Made by a program: the position numbers and the translations under genes
In this document: positions 40,814 to 49,910 of the stretch, piece after piece
Position numbering within the stretch: the first letter of the stretch is position 1
Layout: each line of letters starts with the position of its first letter
Assembly (NCBI RefSeq): GCF_020215645.1
Contig: NZ_CP084058.1
Span: 6,324,001-6,388,000 of the forward strand
DNA from: Nonomuraea gerenzanensis
GTDB lineage: Bacteria > Actinomycetota > Actinomycetes > Streptosporangiales > Streptosporangiaceae
Reading direction: 5' to 3'
Length of the DNA stretch: 64,000 bases
Notes under the pieces: model-generated
Told to the model about the DNA's origin: nothing
The model's database searches: none
Seen by the model: the letters and a program-made list of their open reading frames with translations, nothing else

Positions 40814-41269
40814 GTGGACGTCACGCTCGCTACGGGAAGCTCGTGGACCGACCCGGCCTGCCCGGTCGCCCGGACCGTCGATCTGGTCGGCGACCGGTGG
40901 AGCCTGCTGATCGTCCGCGACGCGATGGACGGGGCCGCCACGTTCACCGAGTTCCACCAGCGGCTGGGGATCGCCCGCAACATCCTCACCGACCGGCTGC
41001 GCAAGCTGGTCGAGCAGGGCATCCTCGCCAAGAGCGCCGACGGGGGTGACGGCCGGAGGCACAGCTACCGGCTCACCGAGGCCGGGCAGGACCTCTTCAC
41101 CGCCGTCGTCGCCCTGCGCCAGTGGGGGGAGCGTCATGCCTTCGCCCCGGGGGAGCCGCACTCCGTCCTCGTCGACGAGCAGGGGCGGGAGCTGCCCGAG
41201 CTGCGCCCGTCCGGGCAGGACGGCACGCCGCTGTCCGCCGGGGCGTCACACGTCCGCAAGATCACCTGA
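40814..41269 (+). CDS. HxlR family transcriptional regulator
   Basis: 151 residues with the HxlR core: CPVARTVDLVGDRWSLLIVRDA, TFTEFHQRLGIARNILTDRL, then SYRLTEAGQDL. The single Cys near the start (CPVAR) is where redox or electrophile sensing occurs in relatives. GTG 40814 has GGAG 5 bases upstream; a TTG at 40802 lies within the ribosome site. It is divergent from the MFS gene and likely controls it. Confidence 0.9.
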   Translation: MDVTLATGSSWTDPACPVARTVDLVGDRWSLLIVRDAMDGAATFTEFHQRLGIARNILTDRLRKLVEQGILAKSADGGDGRRHSYRLTEAGQDLFTAVVALRQWGERHAFAPGEPHSVLVDEQGRELPELRPSGQDGTPLSAGASHVRKIT

Positions 41270-41280
41270 GCCGGCCGGCA

Positions 41281-41431
41281 CACATCACCGGACGGAACGC
41301 TCCGTATGTCACCCGGACGGGACGCTGCGCGCGTCATTCGGGCGGCACACTCCCGCGCGTCATCCGGGCGGCACGCTACGTGCGTCATCCGGGCGGCACG
41401 CACCGCGCGTCATTCGGAGGGAACGCCGCGT
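41281..41431. repeat. 25-26-bp minisatellite, ~6 copies, at an AlkA-like gene 3' end
   Basis: Copies begin at about 41281, 41304, 41331, 41357, 41382 and 41407; the core is GTCATCCGGGCGGCACGC with small changes. Copies 4 and 5 are nearly identical. The last copy carries the final codons and TGA of the minus-strand Ada/AlkA gene (stop 41410-41412). It fills the gap between two convergent genes. Confidence 0.85.
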
Positions 41432-42465
41432 GCCAAGGCCCGTAGGGCGTGCGCGGTGGCCTCCGGCAGGGACAGGACGCCGAGCGGGGCTTCCGCCAGC
41501 GCGCCGGGCTGCGGGAACGCCCTGCTGAGCCCGGCCGGAGCGAGACCCGGCACGAACGCACCGAACAGGCGGGCGAGGTCCGCCATGACGGCCCCCGCCC
41601 GCTCGGCGTCCGGCACCCCGGCACGCACGAGTTCGCGCACGCCCGCCTCGAACGGATCCCAGGCGCCACACGGCTCCCCCGGCCCGTCCAGGGCGAAGAT
41701 CCGCCGCGCCCGGCGGACATGGTGGATCAGGCCGTCGAGCCGGGGCAGATGGGCGACCATCACCAGCTCCGTCGCGGACCGCCGGCTGATCTCGATCATG
41801 CCGGGGTCACCGTCCACCAGGATGGTCCGCCGGTAGGTGCCACCGGCCACCATCTCCACGGCCGCCGTCGCGCGCGCCGACAGGCGCCGCAGCGCGTCCG
41901 CGAAGTCGAGGGATCCGTCGTGGGAAAGCCTGATGGCCAGCCCGCCATCCGCCCGCAGCCGGTCGGCGGCCCGCCGCCGGGCCCGCAGCTCGCGCGGGGT
42001 GGCGCGGAACACCTCGGCGAGAACGCGGTTGAGCTGCCGCACGCTGCCGAACCCCGCGGCGAACGCGATCTCGGACACCCGCAAGTCGGTGTCGTCGAGC
42101 AGCCGGCGGGCGAAGTGCGCGCGCCGGGAGCGGGCGAGGTGGTCGGCGCTCACCCCCGCGTACTGGAGGAACATGCGCCGCAGGTGCCGCGGCGACACGC
42201 CCAGCCGGTCGGCCAGACTGCTCTCCGTCGCTTGGTCCAGCGCCCCGTCGGCGATGAGCCGGACGGCCCGGCACACCAGCTCCGGCATGTCGCCCGCGTC
42301 CGCCGGCTCGTGCCGGTACGGGCGGCAGCGATGGCAGGCCCGGTAACCGGCGGCCTCCGCCGCGGCGGCGAACGGGAAGCGGGTGACGTTCGCCGGCAGG
42401 GGGCGGCCCGGGCAGTCGTCGCGGCAGTAGATGCCGGTGGTCACGACGGCGCCGACGGCGTTCAC
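41410..42465 (-). pseudogene. Ada/AlkA-type DNA repair regulator, clipped at both ends
   Basis: 351 residues. A methyl-sensing Ada zinc domain has Cys14, Cys18, Cys44 and Cys47 (TTGIYCRDDC, ACHRC), then an AraC helix-turn-helix (about 75-165), then the AlkA N-terminal domain and the start of the glycosylase fold (WDPFEAGVRELV, then ALRALARGV). It ends there, before the helix-hairpin-helix and catalytic Asp that homologs carry, and the minisatellite follows. The first ~25 residues of the Ada domain are also absent before GTG 42465, which lacks a spaced ribosome site. Methyl transfer and DNA binding may remain; base excision should not. Confidence 0.65.
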
Positions 42466-42590
42466 CCCCTCAGCATGGCACCTCCCGGCCCACCAGATCG
42501 GACAGATCCGGACAAGCTGCTAGTCCAGGCCGGATCCGGTGGCCGTTCGCCCGGCAGAATCGGGGCCTCCATCGACAGAAAGGCCGCCCC

Positions 42591-43088
42591 ATGACCGCGG
42601 TTTCGAACAAGCAGCTCGTCATCGACGCGTGGAAGATCTTCGCCACCCGGGACCCCGTCCAGGTCGCCGCCCTCTTCGCGCCCGACGCGCAGTGGCTCGC
42701 GCCCGCCGGAAACGCGACGTCCCTCGCCCTCGACGGGACCCACCACCTCATCGGACGGGAGCGGATCGTGCGGTTCCTCACCGAGGAGTTCGCCACGGTG
42801 TTCGTCGAGGACGTGTCGATCCGCTTCGGCGGCTTCCACGCCGACGGTGACACCGTGGTGGCCGAGCTGCGGCTGCAGGCCACGCTGAGCCACGGCGGCC
42901 ACTACGACAACGAGTACTGCTTCGTCTTCGAGCTGGAGTCGGGCCTGATCAAGCGGGTCCGCGAGTACATGGACACGCAGCGCGGCGCGGCCTGGTTCCG
43001 TTCACCCGCCCCTGCGTCCAGCGGTGAGCGGCGATCAGCTTCGGCGGCCGTTCAACAGTCCGGCGGGCACGGTGCTCTATCACCATGA
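42591..43088 (+). CDS. SnoaL-like/NTF2-fold protein
   Basis: 165 residues; the first ~130 form an NTF2-like barrel (VIDAWKIFATRDPVQVAALFAPDAQW, IGRERIVRFLTEEF, VVAELRLQATLSHGG, YDNEYCFVFELESGLIKRVREYMD). The usual end after 'DTQRGAAWF' is followed by a 30-residue unconserved Ser/Ala tail. Such proteins are small-molecule isomerases/hydrolases or binding proteins; no substrate is suggested. ATG 42591 with AAAGG upstream. The sigma-factor gene follows after 24 bases. Confidence 0.85.
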   Translation: MTAVSNKQLVIDAWKIFATRDPVQVAALFAPDAQWLAPAGNATSLALDGTHHLIGRERIVRFLTEEFATVFVEDVSIRFGGFHADGDTVVAELRLQATLSHGGHYDNEYCFVFELESGLIKRVREYMDTQRGAAWFRSPAPASSGERRSASAAVQQSGGHGALSP

Positions 43089-43112
43089 CGGAACCAGGAA
43101 AGGCAGAGCTCA

Positions 43113-43598
43113 TTGGATGAGCGCTTCGAGGAGTTCGCGGCGCAGCGGGCCGACGCGTTGCTGCGCTACGGCTACCTCCTCAGCGGCAACCCGCACGACG
43201 CGGCCGACCTCACCCAGGAGGCGCTGGTACGGCTGCACCGCGCCTGGCCGCGCGTACGCCAGAAACAGGCGCCGGAGGCGTACACCCGGATGATCATGAC
43301 CAGGCTGCACATGAGGGCGTGGCGGCTGCGCAGGCGCGAGCGGCTCGACTGGGCGCTGCCCGACACGGCGCAGACGGACCGGCCGCCGTCGGACGACGGC
43401 CTCTGGCCGGCGCTGGACGGCCTGCCGAAGAAGCAGCGCGCCGTGCTGGTGCTGCGCTACTACGAGGATCTCTCGGACGAGGAGATCGCCGCCGTGCTGG
43501 GGGTCTCGCGCGGGACCGTACGCAGTCACGCCTCGCTCGGCCTGGCCAAGCTCCGCACCATCCTGCCCGACCCGACGGCGAACGGAACCCACGCATGA
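43113..43598 (+). CDS. SigE-family ECF sigma factor
   Basis: 161 residues: region 2 (about 5-70: ADALLRYGYLLSGNPHDAADLTQEALVRLHRAW) and region 4 (about 100-155: GLPKKQRAVLVLRYYEDLSDEEIAAVLGVSRGTVRSH). Length and wording match the compact actinobacterial SigE-type group. TTG start, GGAAAGG upstream. It overlaps the next gene, which encodes a one-helix membrane protein, by 4 bases (ATGA): the usual sigma/anti-sigma pair. Confidence 0.93.
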   Translation: MDERFEEFAAQRADALLRYGYLLSGNPHDAADLTQEALVRLHRAWPRVRQKQAPEAYTRMIMTRLHMRAWRLRRRERLDWALPDTAQTDRPPSDDGLWPALDGLPKKQRAVLVLRYYEDLSDEEIAAVLGVSRGTVRSHASLGLAKLRTILPDPTANGTHA

Positions 43599-44740
43599 CC
43601 GACGAGCTGGAAACCCTCCTGCGTGCCGAGCTCGGCAGGGCCGCCGAGCGGGCCCCGAAGGCGCCGCCGCGCCTGCCGTCCGAGGTGGTCGCGCGCTCGA
43701 ACAGGCGCAGGACGGCGAGGACCGCGCTGGTGGCGGGCGTCTGCGTGGTGGCCGTCGCCGTCCCCGCCGGCCTGGCCGCCACGCGCGGAACGGATCGCGG
43801 CGACGTCGCCACCAGCACCATCGCGCCCGACCTGCCGCCCAAGGACTACACGGCCGACGCGTACCGGATCGGCGAGGCCGTTCTGCTCGACAACCCCTCC
43901 CAGAACCGGCCCATCTCCCTCTGGTACGCCCGTACCGACGCGGGCACGGCCCTGTGCGTACGAACGCAGGACAGGAGCGGCGGCAGCACCGCGTCCTGCG
44001 GCGAGCCCCTCGGCGGCGAGGCGGCGTCCGAGCAGGGCTCCACCGAGCGCTTCCCCGGCCCGGCGACGGGCCTGCTGCTGTACTACGGCACCGCGGGCCC
44101 CGAGGTCGCCCGCGTCACCGCCGTCACCTCGACCGGCAAGCTCCCGGCCACGATCCACCACCCCACCGGCACCCCCCGCGGCATCTGGACCGTCACCGTC
44201 CCCTCGGCCCAGAAGGTGACCGCCTTCGAGGTCACGGACGCCGCCGGCAAGCCGATCACGCGCCTCGAACGGCAGCCCTTGGCCGCCCCGGAAGCCTCGG
44301 CGGAACCGGTGGGCCGCACCCTGCAGATGCCGGGCAAGCTGGTCGCGGGCCTGTACGAGACGCCCGACCAGACCCTGATCTGGAAGCTGGACGGCCGGGC
44401 CGTCGGCCGCACCCACACCCTGTCCGCCGGCGGGGCGGCGCCCGGCCGTGGCGGGCCCCTGGTCGACATGGCGGGCAAGCCGATGGACGTGGAGCTGGGC
44501 GAGCACGGGGAGCACTGGTTCGGCATCACCAGCGACAGGACCGCCCGGGTCAGGCTGGTCTTCCGCGACGGCACGACCGTGGAGGCCACGACCAGGGCGG
44601 ATCCGTGGCGGATCGGGGGGTTCCGGCTGTTCGCGGGGACGCAGCGGCACAGTGCGGATCTGTATCGCGACGGGTTCCGGATCGTGGGGTACGGCGAGGA
44701 CGGTGCGGAGGTGTGGCGGGAGGATCACCCGGGGTCGTGA
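43595..44740 (+). CDS. Single-pass membrane protein, probable anti-sigma partner
   Basis: 381 residues: an acidic N-terminal ~40-residue cytoplasmic part (ELETLLRAELGRAAERAPKAPP), one membrane helix (about 43-61), and a large outside domain with two Cys (LCVRTQ, TASCGEP) that could form a disulfide. Position and coupling to the sigma gene suggest it holds the sigma factor at the membrane; no zinc-binding anti-sigma motif is visible, so the role is inferred from context. It ends exactly where the convergent broken gene ends. Confidence 0.8.
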   Translation: MTDELETLLRAELGRAAERAPKAPPRLPSEVVARSNRRRTARTALVAGVCVVAVAVPAGLAATRGTDRGDVATSTIAPDLPPKDYTADAYRIGEAVLLDNPSQNRPISLWYARTDAGTALCVRTQDRSGGSTASCGEPLGGEAASEQGSTERFPGPATGLLLYYGTAGPEVARVTAVTSTGKLPATIHHPTGTPRGIWTVTVPSAQKVTAFEVTDAAGKPITRLERQPLAAPEASAEPVGRTLQMPGKLVAGLYETPDQTLIWKLDGRAVGRTHTLSAGGAAPGRGGPLVDMAGKPMDVELGEHGEHWFGITSDRTARVRLVFRDGTTVEATTRADPWRIGGFRLFAGTQRHSADLYRDGFRIVGYGEDGAEVWREDHPGS

Positions 44741-45266
44741 TCAGGCCGGGTGGCGGTGCCGGGTTCCTTCCGGGGTGAAGGTGAAGGTGTCCTTGAACGC
44801 TCCCCTGCCTGTGCGGATGGCCAGGAGGACGGGTTCGTCGCGGGCGGGCCGCCCGTTCCACAGGTGGCAGCAGACGATCGGTCCCGTAGCCCGTTCGGGC
44901 AGGTAGGCGAGGGCCTTGCCGAACTGCGGGTTCGTGCCGCCGAAGAGCACGGAGGGCGGGCCGAACCGCCGGCGTACGTCGGTGAGGGTGCGGTTCTGGG
45001 CGGCCCAGGTGGTGATGGTCCGGCAGAGGGACGCGTGCTCCTCGCTCCGACGGAGTCGAAGGCGCCCCGGGACTCCAGCGCCCGCAACGCCTGCTCCCAC
45101 TCCTTCTCCCGCCCCCCGCGTGAGCCAGGTGATCGAAGATCAAGCGCAGAGCCGTCTCACCGCCGAACATGCCGGGCCGGCGCAGCGCCTGGTTGAGCCG
45201 GTCCTTGAGGTGGCTACGGATCTCGGCGCAGGAGCGTGCGCCGGGCGTGATCGTCATGCTGCCCAT
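44741..45266 (-). pseudogene. Broken actinobacterial protein of unknown function
   Basis: Three frames carry successive parts of one protein. From ATG 45266: MGSMTITPGARSC, then RRPGMFGGETALRLIFDHLAH. After a G run near 45115 the match moves to a second frame (KEWEQALRALESRGAFDSVG). Near 45055 it moves to a third (EEHASLCRTITTWAAQNRTL, SVLFGGTNPQFGKALAYLP, then KDTFTFTPEGT), ending at 44741. Streptomyces relatives that I recall are one continuous protein and longer, so a central piece is missing too. Function unknown. Confidence 0.65.
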
Positions 45267-45321
45267 CTCCTCAGACGTACCGGAGGCGACGCAAGCCGGC
45301 GGACGTCAACCAGGCCCGGCA

Positions 45322-46083
45322 CTATTCCCGACGTTCGAGCGTGAGCAGCGGCTCCGCGAACACGGGCGCCGGCGCACCCGGATCCGCCGCGACGGCCTCC
45401 TCCAGGCGGCGGAAGCCGATCTCCAGCTCATCCGGCGTGAGCTGCGCGAAGAACGACAGGGTACGCAGGCGCAGCCGTTCGAGCATGTCGGCGCGCGTGC
45501 CGGGGGACGGCTCGACGACCGTGCGGAAGCCGCTGACGCGCCAGCCCTGCGACGTGAACATCGCGATCACCTCGTGCAGCGGCTGGAACAACGCGGCGTC
45601 CGCCTCGTACCCCCGGGGGAAGTGCGCCAGCCACCACGGCCGGGGATGGTGATCGCTGAAGTTCGCGCGCAGCAGCAGCCGTCCGCCGGGCTTGAGCACC
45701 CGGGCCAGCTCCCGTACGGCTCGCGGCTTGTCCTGGACGTGGTGCCAGGACAGGAACAGCAGCGCGTAGTCGGCGCTGCCGGACGGCACGGGCAGGTCCT
45801 CGGCGGAGCCTGCCAGATAGCGCACGTCAGGATGTGCGGAGCGCTCCTGTGCGATCTCGCGCATGCGGACGGACGGCTCGACGCCCGTCACCGGCCCGAA
45901 CGTCCGCGCCAGGGCGGGGGTGTACCGGCCGGTCCCCGAGCCGACGTCCAGCCCGGTCAGCGGACGCCGCTCGGGCAGGACCCCTTCGAAAGCGCTGATC
46001 CAGGTCTGCAGTTGCCGCTCGTTGAGCGCGCGGCCGCGCGCGTAGTCCTGGTACTGCTCGGTGTCGTAGTCGATCCGCCTCAT
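45322..46083 (-). CDS. Class I SAM-dependent methyltransferase
   Basis: 253 residues: LTGLDVGSGTGRYTPALA (SAM loop), VTGVEPSVRM, SADYALLFLSWHHVQD and ARVLKPGGRLLLRANF. Methyltransferase type 11 family; substrate unknown. ATG 46083 has GGGGAG 5 bases upstream, and the in-frame extension to 46197 is not conserved. It is divergent from the SnoaL-like gene at 46304. Confidence 0.9.
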   Translation of the reverse strand: MRRIDYDTEQYQDYARGRALNERQLQTWISAFEGVLPERRPLTGLDVGSGTGRYTPALARTFGPVTGVEPSVRMREIAQERSAHPDVRYLAGSAEDLPVPSGSADYALLFLSWHHVQDKPRAVRELARVLKPGGRLLLRANFSDHHPRPWWLAHFPRGYEADAALFQPLHEVIAMFTSQGWRVSGFRTVVEPSPGTRADMLERLRLRTLSFFAQLTPDELEIGFRRLEEAVAADPGAPAPVFAEPLLTLERRE

Positions 46084-46303
46084 CGCAGCTCCCCGCATCT
46101 CCGGGCTGCCGCGAACCGCCAGCCCGATATATCGAGTAGATACATCGGCACGATATGCACCCAGTGCGGCGATCCGCAATGCTTGACACGCTTCCATAAC
46201 GTTCGCTTATGGGGCGGATCACAGCTAGCTGTTGGACTTCTAGATCCTGCTTGGGCAGGCTGGAGACAACCCAGAACAAGCAACCGAATGGGGAGAAACC
46301 CTC

Positions 46304-46669
46304 ATGAACGCATACGAAAAGGCCATGCGGCCGGAAGACCTCACCCGGCTGTTCGTCGAGCGCTCCAACGCCGGGGACGCGGCCGGAGTAGCCGCGCTCT
46401 ACGAGGAGGACGCGGTGGTCGCCTACCCGCCGGGCAGCCGGACCGTCGGCCGCGCCGCGATCCAGGCACTCTGGGAGAAGGTGCTGGCCAACCGGCCGAA
46501 GTTCGAGCCCGAGCAGCCCTTGCCGACGCTGATCAGCGGTGACCTGGCTCTCACCTCGACCCCGCCCAAGGACGGCGCCGGCGCCCGGGCGCAGGTCGTG
46601 CGCCGCCAGCCGGACGGCAGCTGGCTGCGCGTCCTCGACCAGCCGGAGTTCGTCACCCCCGGCCGCTGA
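46304..46669 (+). CDS. SnoaL/YybH-type NTF2-fold protein
   Basis: 121 residues: LTRLFVERSNAGDAAGVAALYEEDAVVAYPPG, then VGRAAIQALWEKVL, the YybH/SgcJ-like pattern of small ketosteroid-isomerase-fold proteins. Function unknown. ATG with GGGGAG 10 bases upstream. It converges with the SARP regulator gene. Confidence 0.88.
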   Translation: MNAYEKAMRPEDLTRLFVERSNAGDAAGVAALYEEDAVVAYPPGSRTVGRAAIQALWEKVLANRPKFEPEQPLPTLISGDLALTSTPPKDGAGARAQVVRRQPDGSWLRVLDQPEFVTPGR

Positions 46670-46746
46670 CCACCGCACGCCCGGAGCCACCGCACGAGCG
46701 CACAAGCGCGCGGGCGTTCCGGGCGTGTCACCTCACGGCGTTCGGC

Positions 46747-49700
46747 TCAGGACCCGAGCGTGACCTCGGCCAGCTCCCGCCAATCCCGCTTCTGCCCATC
46801 ACGCATCGCCTCGGCGAACCCGCTCTCACCCAGGCGCTCAAGCGCATCCGCCGCGATCCTGGCCGCATCCGGCAGCGACCGGTCCACAGCCCCCCGCACC
46901 CCGTCGCTGGCCCCCAGCAACCGCACGGCCTGCTCGTACTCACCCTCCCGCATGGCCACGTCCGCGACCCCGACCAGCACCTCGGCGACCAGCGGCGGAT
47001 ACGCCTGCGGCACGACCACCCGGAACGCCTCGGCCCGGCGCCCGCGCGACTCCTCCAGGTCCTCGGTCAGATAGCCGTACAGGTTCATGGCGCCGACGTA
47101 CACCACGTCGCCCAGGTCGGCGTGCTCCAGCACCGTGGCCAGGTGCCGGTGCGCCGCGTCGGGCTCGCCGCGCCAGCGCGCCAGGTGCGCCCTGGCCATC
47201 TCCAGCTGGGCGAGCGCGTCCGGCCACGCGATGCCGCCCGCGAACCGCTGGGCGTCCGCGATCGCGGCGGCGCTGGCCCGCTCGTCGCCCAGCAGCCAGT
47301 GCAACTGGGCCTGCCGCGCCCGCACCCCGACCACGTCCTCGGTCGCGCCCAGCTCGGTCAGCGCCACCGCGGCCTCGTCGAAGCACGCGCACGCGCGCGC
47401 GAACTCGCCGCGCATGGCGAGCCGGTCGGCCAGGAACATCAGCGCCAGCGAGATGCCCCACCGGTCGCCCTGCGCCCGGAACTCCGCGAGCGCGAGCTCC
47501 GCGTCCGTGTCGACGCCGGTCTCGTCGCCGCTGATCGACAGCCGCAACCGGCCACGGGCGAGCCTGGCCTGCGCGCGCACCCACGGGTCGTCGTCGACGA
47601 CCAGCGGGTCGAACGCCGACAGGAAGTCCGTCGCGTCATGCAGCAACCGCTCCAGCGGCACGACGAACCCCAGCATCGGGTTGCGGTAGCCGCTGCGCTG
47701 GATGTAGCGGTGCGCCTCCTGGATCCACTCCCGCGCCCGGAACTGGTCGCCGTACCCGGAGGTGACGAACACCGTCACGATCGTGTACGCCACCGCCCGC
47801 ACCTCGTCGGGCACCTCGCCCTGCAGGGAGGCCGCCGCGATGCTCAGCTCGGTGCCCTCGGCCCGGTGCCCGCCGAGGTACCAGTACCAGCCGGCCGCCG
47901 CCACCAGCCGCATCGCCTCCAGGGCACGGCCCTCGGCGATCGCCCCGCGCAGCGCCACGACGATGTTGTCGTGCTCCGCCTCCAGCCTGGCCATCCACTC
48001 CAGCTGCTCGGCCTTGCGCAGGTGCGGCTCGGCCGTCTCCGCCAGCTCGATGAAGTGCTCCAGGTGCGCCCGCCGCACCGACTCGGTCTCTTCCGCCTCG
48101 GCGAGCCGGTCCGCCGTGTACTCCCTGATGGTGTCGAGCATGCGGTAACGCGGCGTGCCCTCGCCGTCGGCCTGCAGCAGCGACTTCTCAGTGAGCGCCG
48201 TCAGCACGTCGAGCACCGGCTCGCCGGCGAACACCTCGCCGCCGCACACCCGCTCGGCCGCCTCCAGGCTCGCCCCGCCGGAGAAGACCGACAGCCGCCG
48301 CAGCACGCCGCGCTCGGCCTCACTCAGCAGGTCCCAGCTCCAGTCGACGACCGCGCGCAGCGTCTTGTGCCGCGGCAGCGCCGTGCGGCTGCCGCTGGTC
48401 AGCAGGCGGAAGCGGTCGTCGAGCCGGCGCGCGAGCTGATCGACCGACATGGTACGCAGCCGCGCCGCGGCCAGCTCGATGGCCAGCGGGATCCCGTCGA
48501 GCGCCTGGCAGATGCGCGCCATGGCGGCCAGCGTGCCGGCGTCGGAGCCGATGCCCTTGCGCACCAGCTCCGCCCGGTCCCGCAGCAGCCGCACCGCGGG
48601 CGAGGACATCACCGCACCCGGCTCGGCCCCCTTCACGGGCAGCGCGAGCGGCTCGACCTGCCACAACACCTCGCCGGTGATCCCGAGCGGCTCCCTGCTC
48701 GTGGCCAGGATGCGCAGCCTCCTGCACTCCCCGAGCAGGCGGTCGGTGAAGGCCGCCGCCTCCTCGATCACGTGCTCGCAGTTGTCCAGCACCAGCAGGA
48801 TCGCGCGTTCCCTGATCGCGGTGATGAGCCGGTCCAGCGAGTCGCCGCCGCGCGCGTTGCCCGTCAGCCCCTGGTCGCGCAGGCCGATCGCGGTCAGGGC
48901 CGCCTGCGCCAGCTCGCCGCCCGCGCGTACCGAGGCCAGCTCGACCAGCCAGGCCCCGTCCGGCAGCTCGCCGAGCATCGTCCGCGCCGTCTCCGTGGCC
49001 AGCCGGGTCTTGCCCGAGCCGCCCGGCCCGGTCAGCGTGACCAGCCGGTGCTTGACGGCCAGCCCGGCCACCGTGGCGAGGTCCTCGTCCTTGCCGACGA
49101 AGCTCGTCAGCTCGGCGCGCAGGTTCGTCCTGTTGCTCTGCGCCCGCTCGCCCAGCTCGCCGCGCAGCAACGCGGTGTGCAGCGCCGACAGCTCGGCGGA
49201 AGGGTCGGCGCCGAGCTCGTCGGCCAGCCGCTCGCGGGTGCGCTGGTACAGCGTCAGCGCCTCGTTCCCGCGCCCCGCCTCGGCGAGCGCGCGCATCAGC
49301 GCCGCCACGAAGCCCTCCCGCATCGGGTACGTGGCCACCAGCTCCGTCAGCTCGGACACCAGCTCCGAGCCGCGTCCGAGCCGGAGGTCGGCGTCCACCC
49401 GGTCCCCCAGCGCGGTCACGTGCAGCTCGTTCAGCCGCACCACCACGGCGTCGAACGCCTCGCTGTCGCGCAGCGCGATGTCGGCCATGGCGGGGCCGCG
49501 CCACAGCTCCAGCGCCGAACGCAGCAGCTCCGCCCGCATCTCGGGCTCCGCCGCGCGGGCCTGGCCCACCAGCTGCTCGAACCGGGAGACGTCCACGGCG
49601 TCGGCGGCGACCGCCAGCCGGTAGCCGCCGGACTCCGCCTCGATCACGCCGTCCGGCAGCACCCTGCGCAGCCTGGACACCAGCGCCTGCAAGGCGTTCA

Positions 49701-49878
49701 CCTCGTCGGCGGGCGGTTGCTCCCCCCAGATCCAGTCCACCAGCCTGGCCCGGGTGACGATCCGGCCGGGATCGAGCGCCAGCACGGCCAGCAGCGCCCG
49801 CAGCCGAGCCCCGGGAACGTCCAGCAGGGCCCCGTCGCTGTTCCGGACCTCGAACGGCCCGAGCAATCCAACTCGCAC
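46747..49878 (-). CDS. SARP/BTAD-NB-ARC regulator (AfsR-like)
   Basis: 1043 residues. An OmpR-like DNA-binding domain (about 1-92: GLLGPFEVRNSDG, then WGEQPPADEVNALQALVSRLRRVL), bacterial transcriptional activator domain (about 95-240), NB-ARC ATPase (Walker A GPGGSGKTR near Lys290, Walker B ILLVLDNCEHV, GIPLAIELAAARL), and a helical/TPR-like C-terminal half. The type activates secondary-metabolism or antibiotic genes. No biosynthetic cluster is visible in this window. GTG 49878 opens the conserved VRVGLLGP; the open frame further upstream overlaps the neighbouring membrane-protein gene. Confidence 0.93.
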   Translation of the reverse strand: MRVGLLGPFEVRNSDGALLDVPGARLRALLAVLALDPGRIVTRARLVDWIWGEQPPADEVNALQALVSRLRRVLPDGVIEAESGGYRLAVAADAVDVSRFEQLVGQARAAEPEMRAELLRSALELWRGPAMADIALRDSEAFDAVVVRLNELHVTALGDRVDADLRLGRGSELVSELTELVATYPMREGFVAALMRALAEAGRGNEALTLYQRTRERLADELGADPSAELSALHTALLRGELGERAQSNRTNLRAELTSFVGKDEDLATVAGLAVKHRLVTLTGPGGSGKTRLATETARTMLGELPDGAWLVELASVRAGGELAQAALTAIGLRDQGLTGNARGGDSLDRLITAIRERAILLVLDNCEHVIEEAAAFTDRLLGECRRLRILATSREPLGITGEVLWQVEPLALPVKGAEPGAVMSSPAVRLLRDRAELVRKGIGSDAGTLAAMARICQALDGIPLAIELAAARLRTMSVDQLARRLDDRFRLLTSGSRTALPRHKTLRAVVDWSWDLLSEAERGVLRRLSVFSGGASLEAAERVCGGEVFAGEPVLDVLTALTEKSLLQADGEGTPRYRMLDTIREYTADRLAEAEETESVRRAHLEHFIELAETAEPHLRKAEQLEWMARLEAEHDNIVVALRGAIAEGRALEAMRLVAAAGWYWYLGGHRAEGTELSIAAASLQGEVPDEVRAVAYTIVTVFVTSGYGDQFRAREWIQEAHRYIQRSGYRNPMLGFVVPLERLLHDATDFLSAFDPLVVDDDPWVRAQARLARGRLRLSISGDETGVDTDAELALAEFRAQGDRWGISLALMFLADRLAMRGEFARACACFDEAAVALTELGATEDVVGVRARQAQLHWLLGDERASAAAIADAQRFAGGIAWPDALAQLEMARAHLARWRGEPDAAHRHLATVLEHADLGDVVYVGAMNLYGYLTEDLEESRGRRAEAFRVVVPQAYPPLVAEVLVGVADVAMREGEYEQAVRLLGASDGVRGAVDRSLPDAARIAADALERLGESGFAEAMRDGQKRDWRELAEVTLGS

Positions 49879-49910
49879 ATCCGCATTCTGCCGAAACAAC
49901 GCCAGGACGA

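Noticed and set aside
41281..41431. Repeat array considered as a CRISPR array
   Set aside because: Units are contiguous and similar throughout with no unique spacers, no cas genes are nearby, and the last unit is protein-coding.
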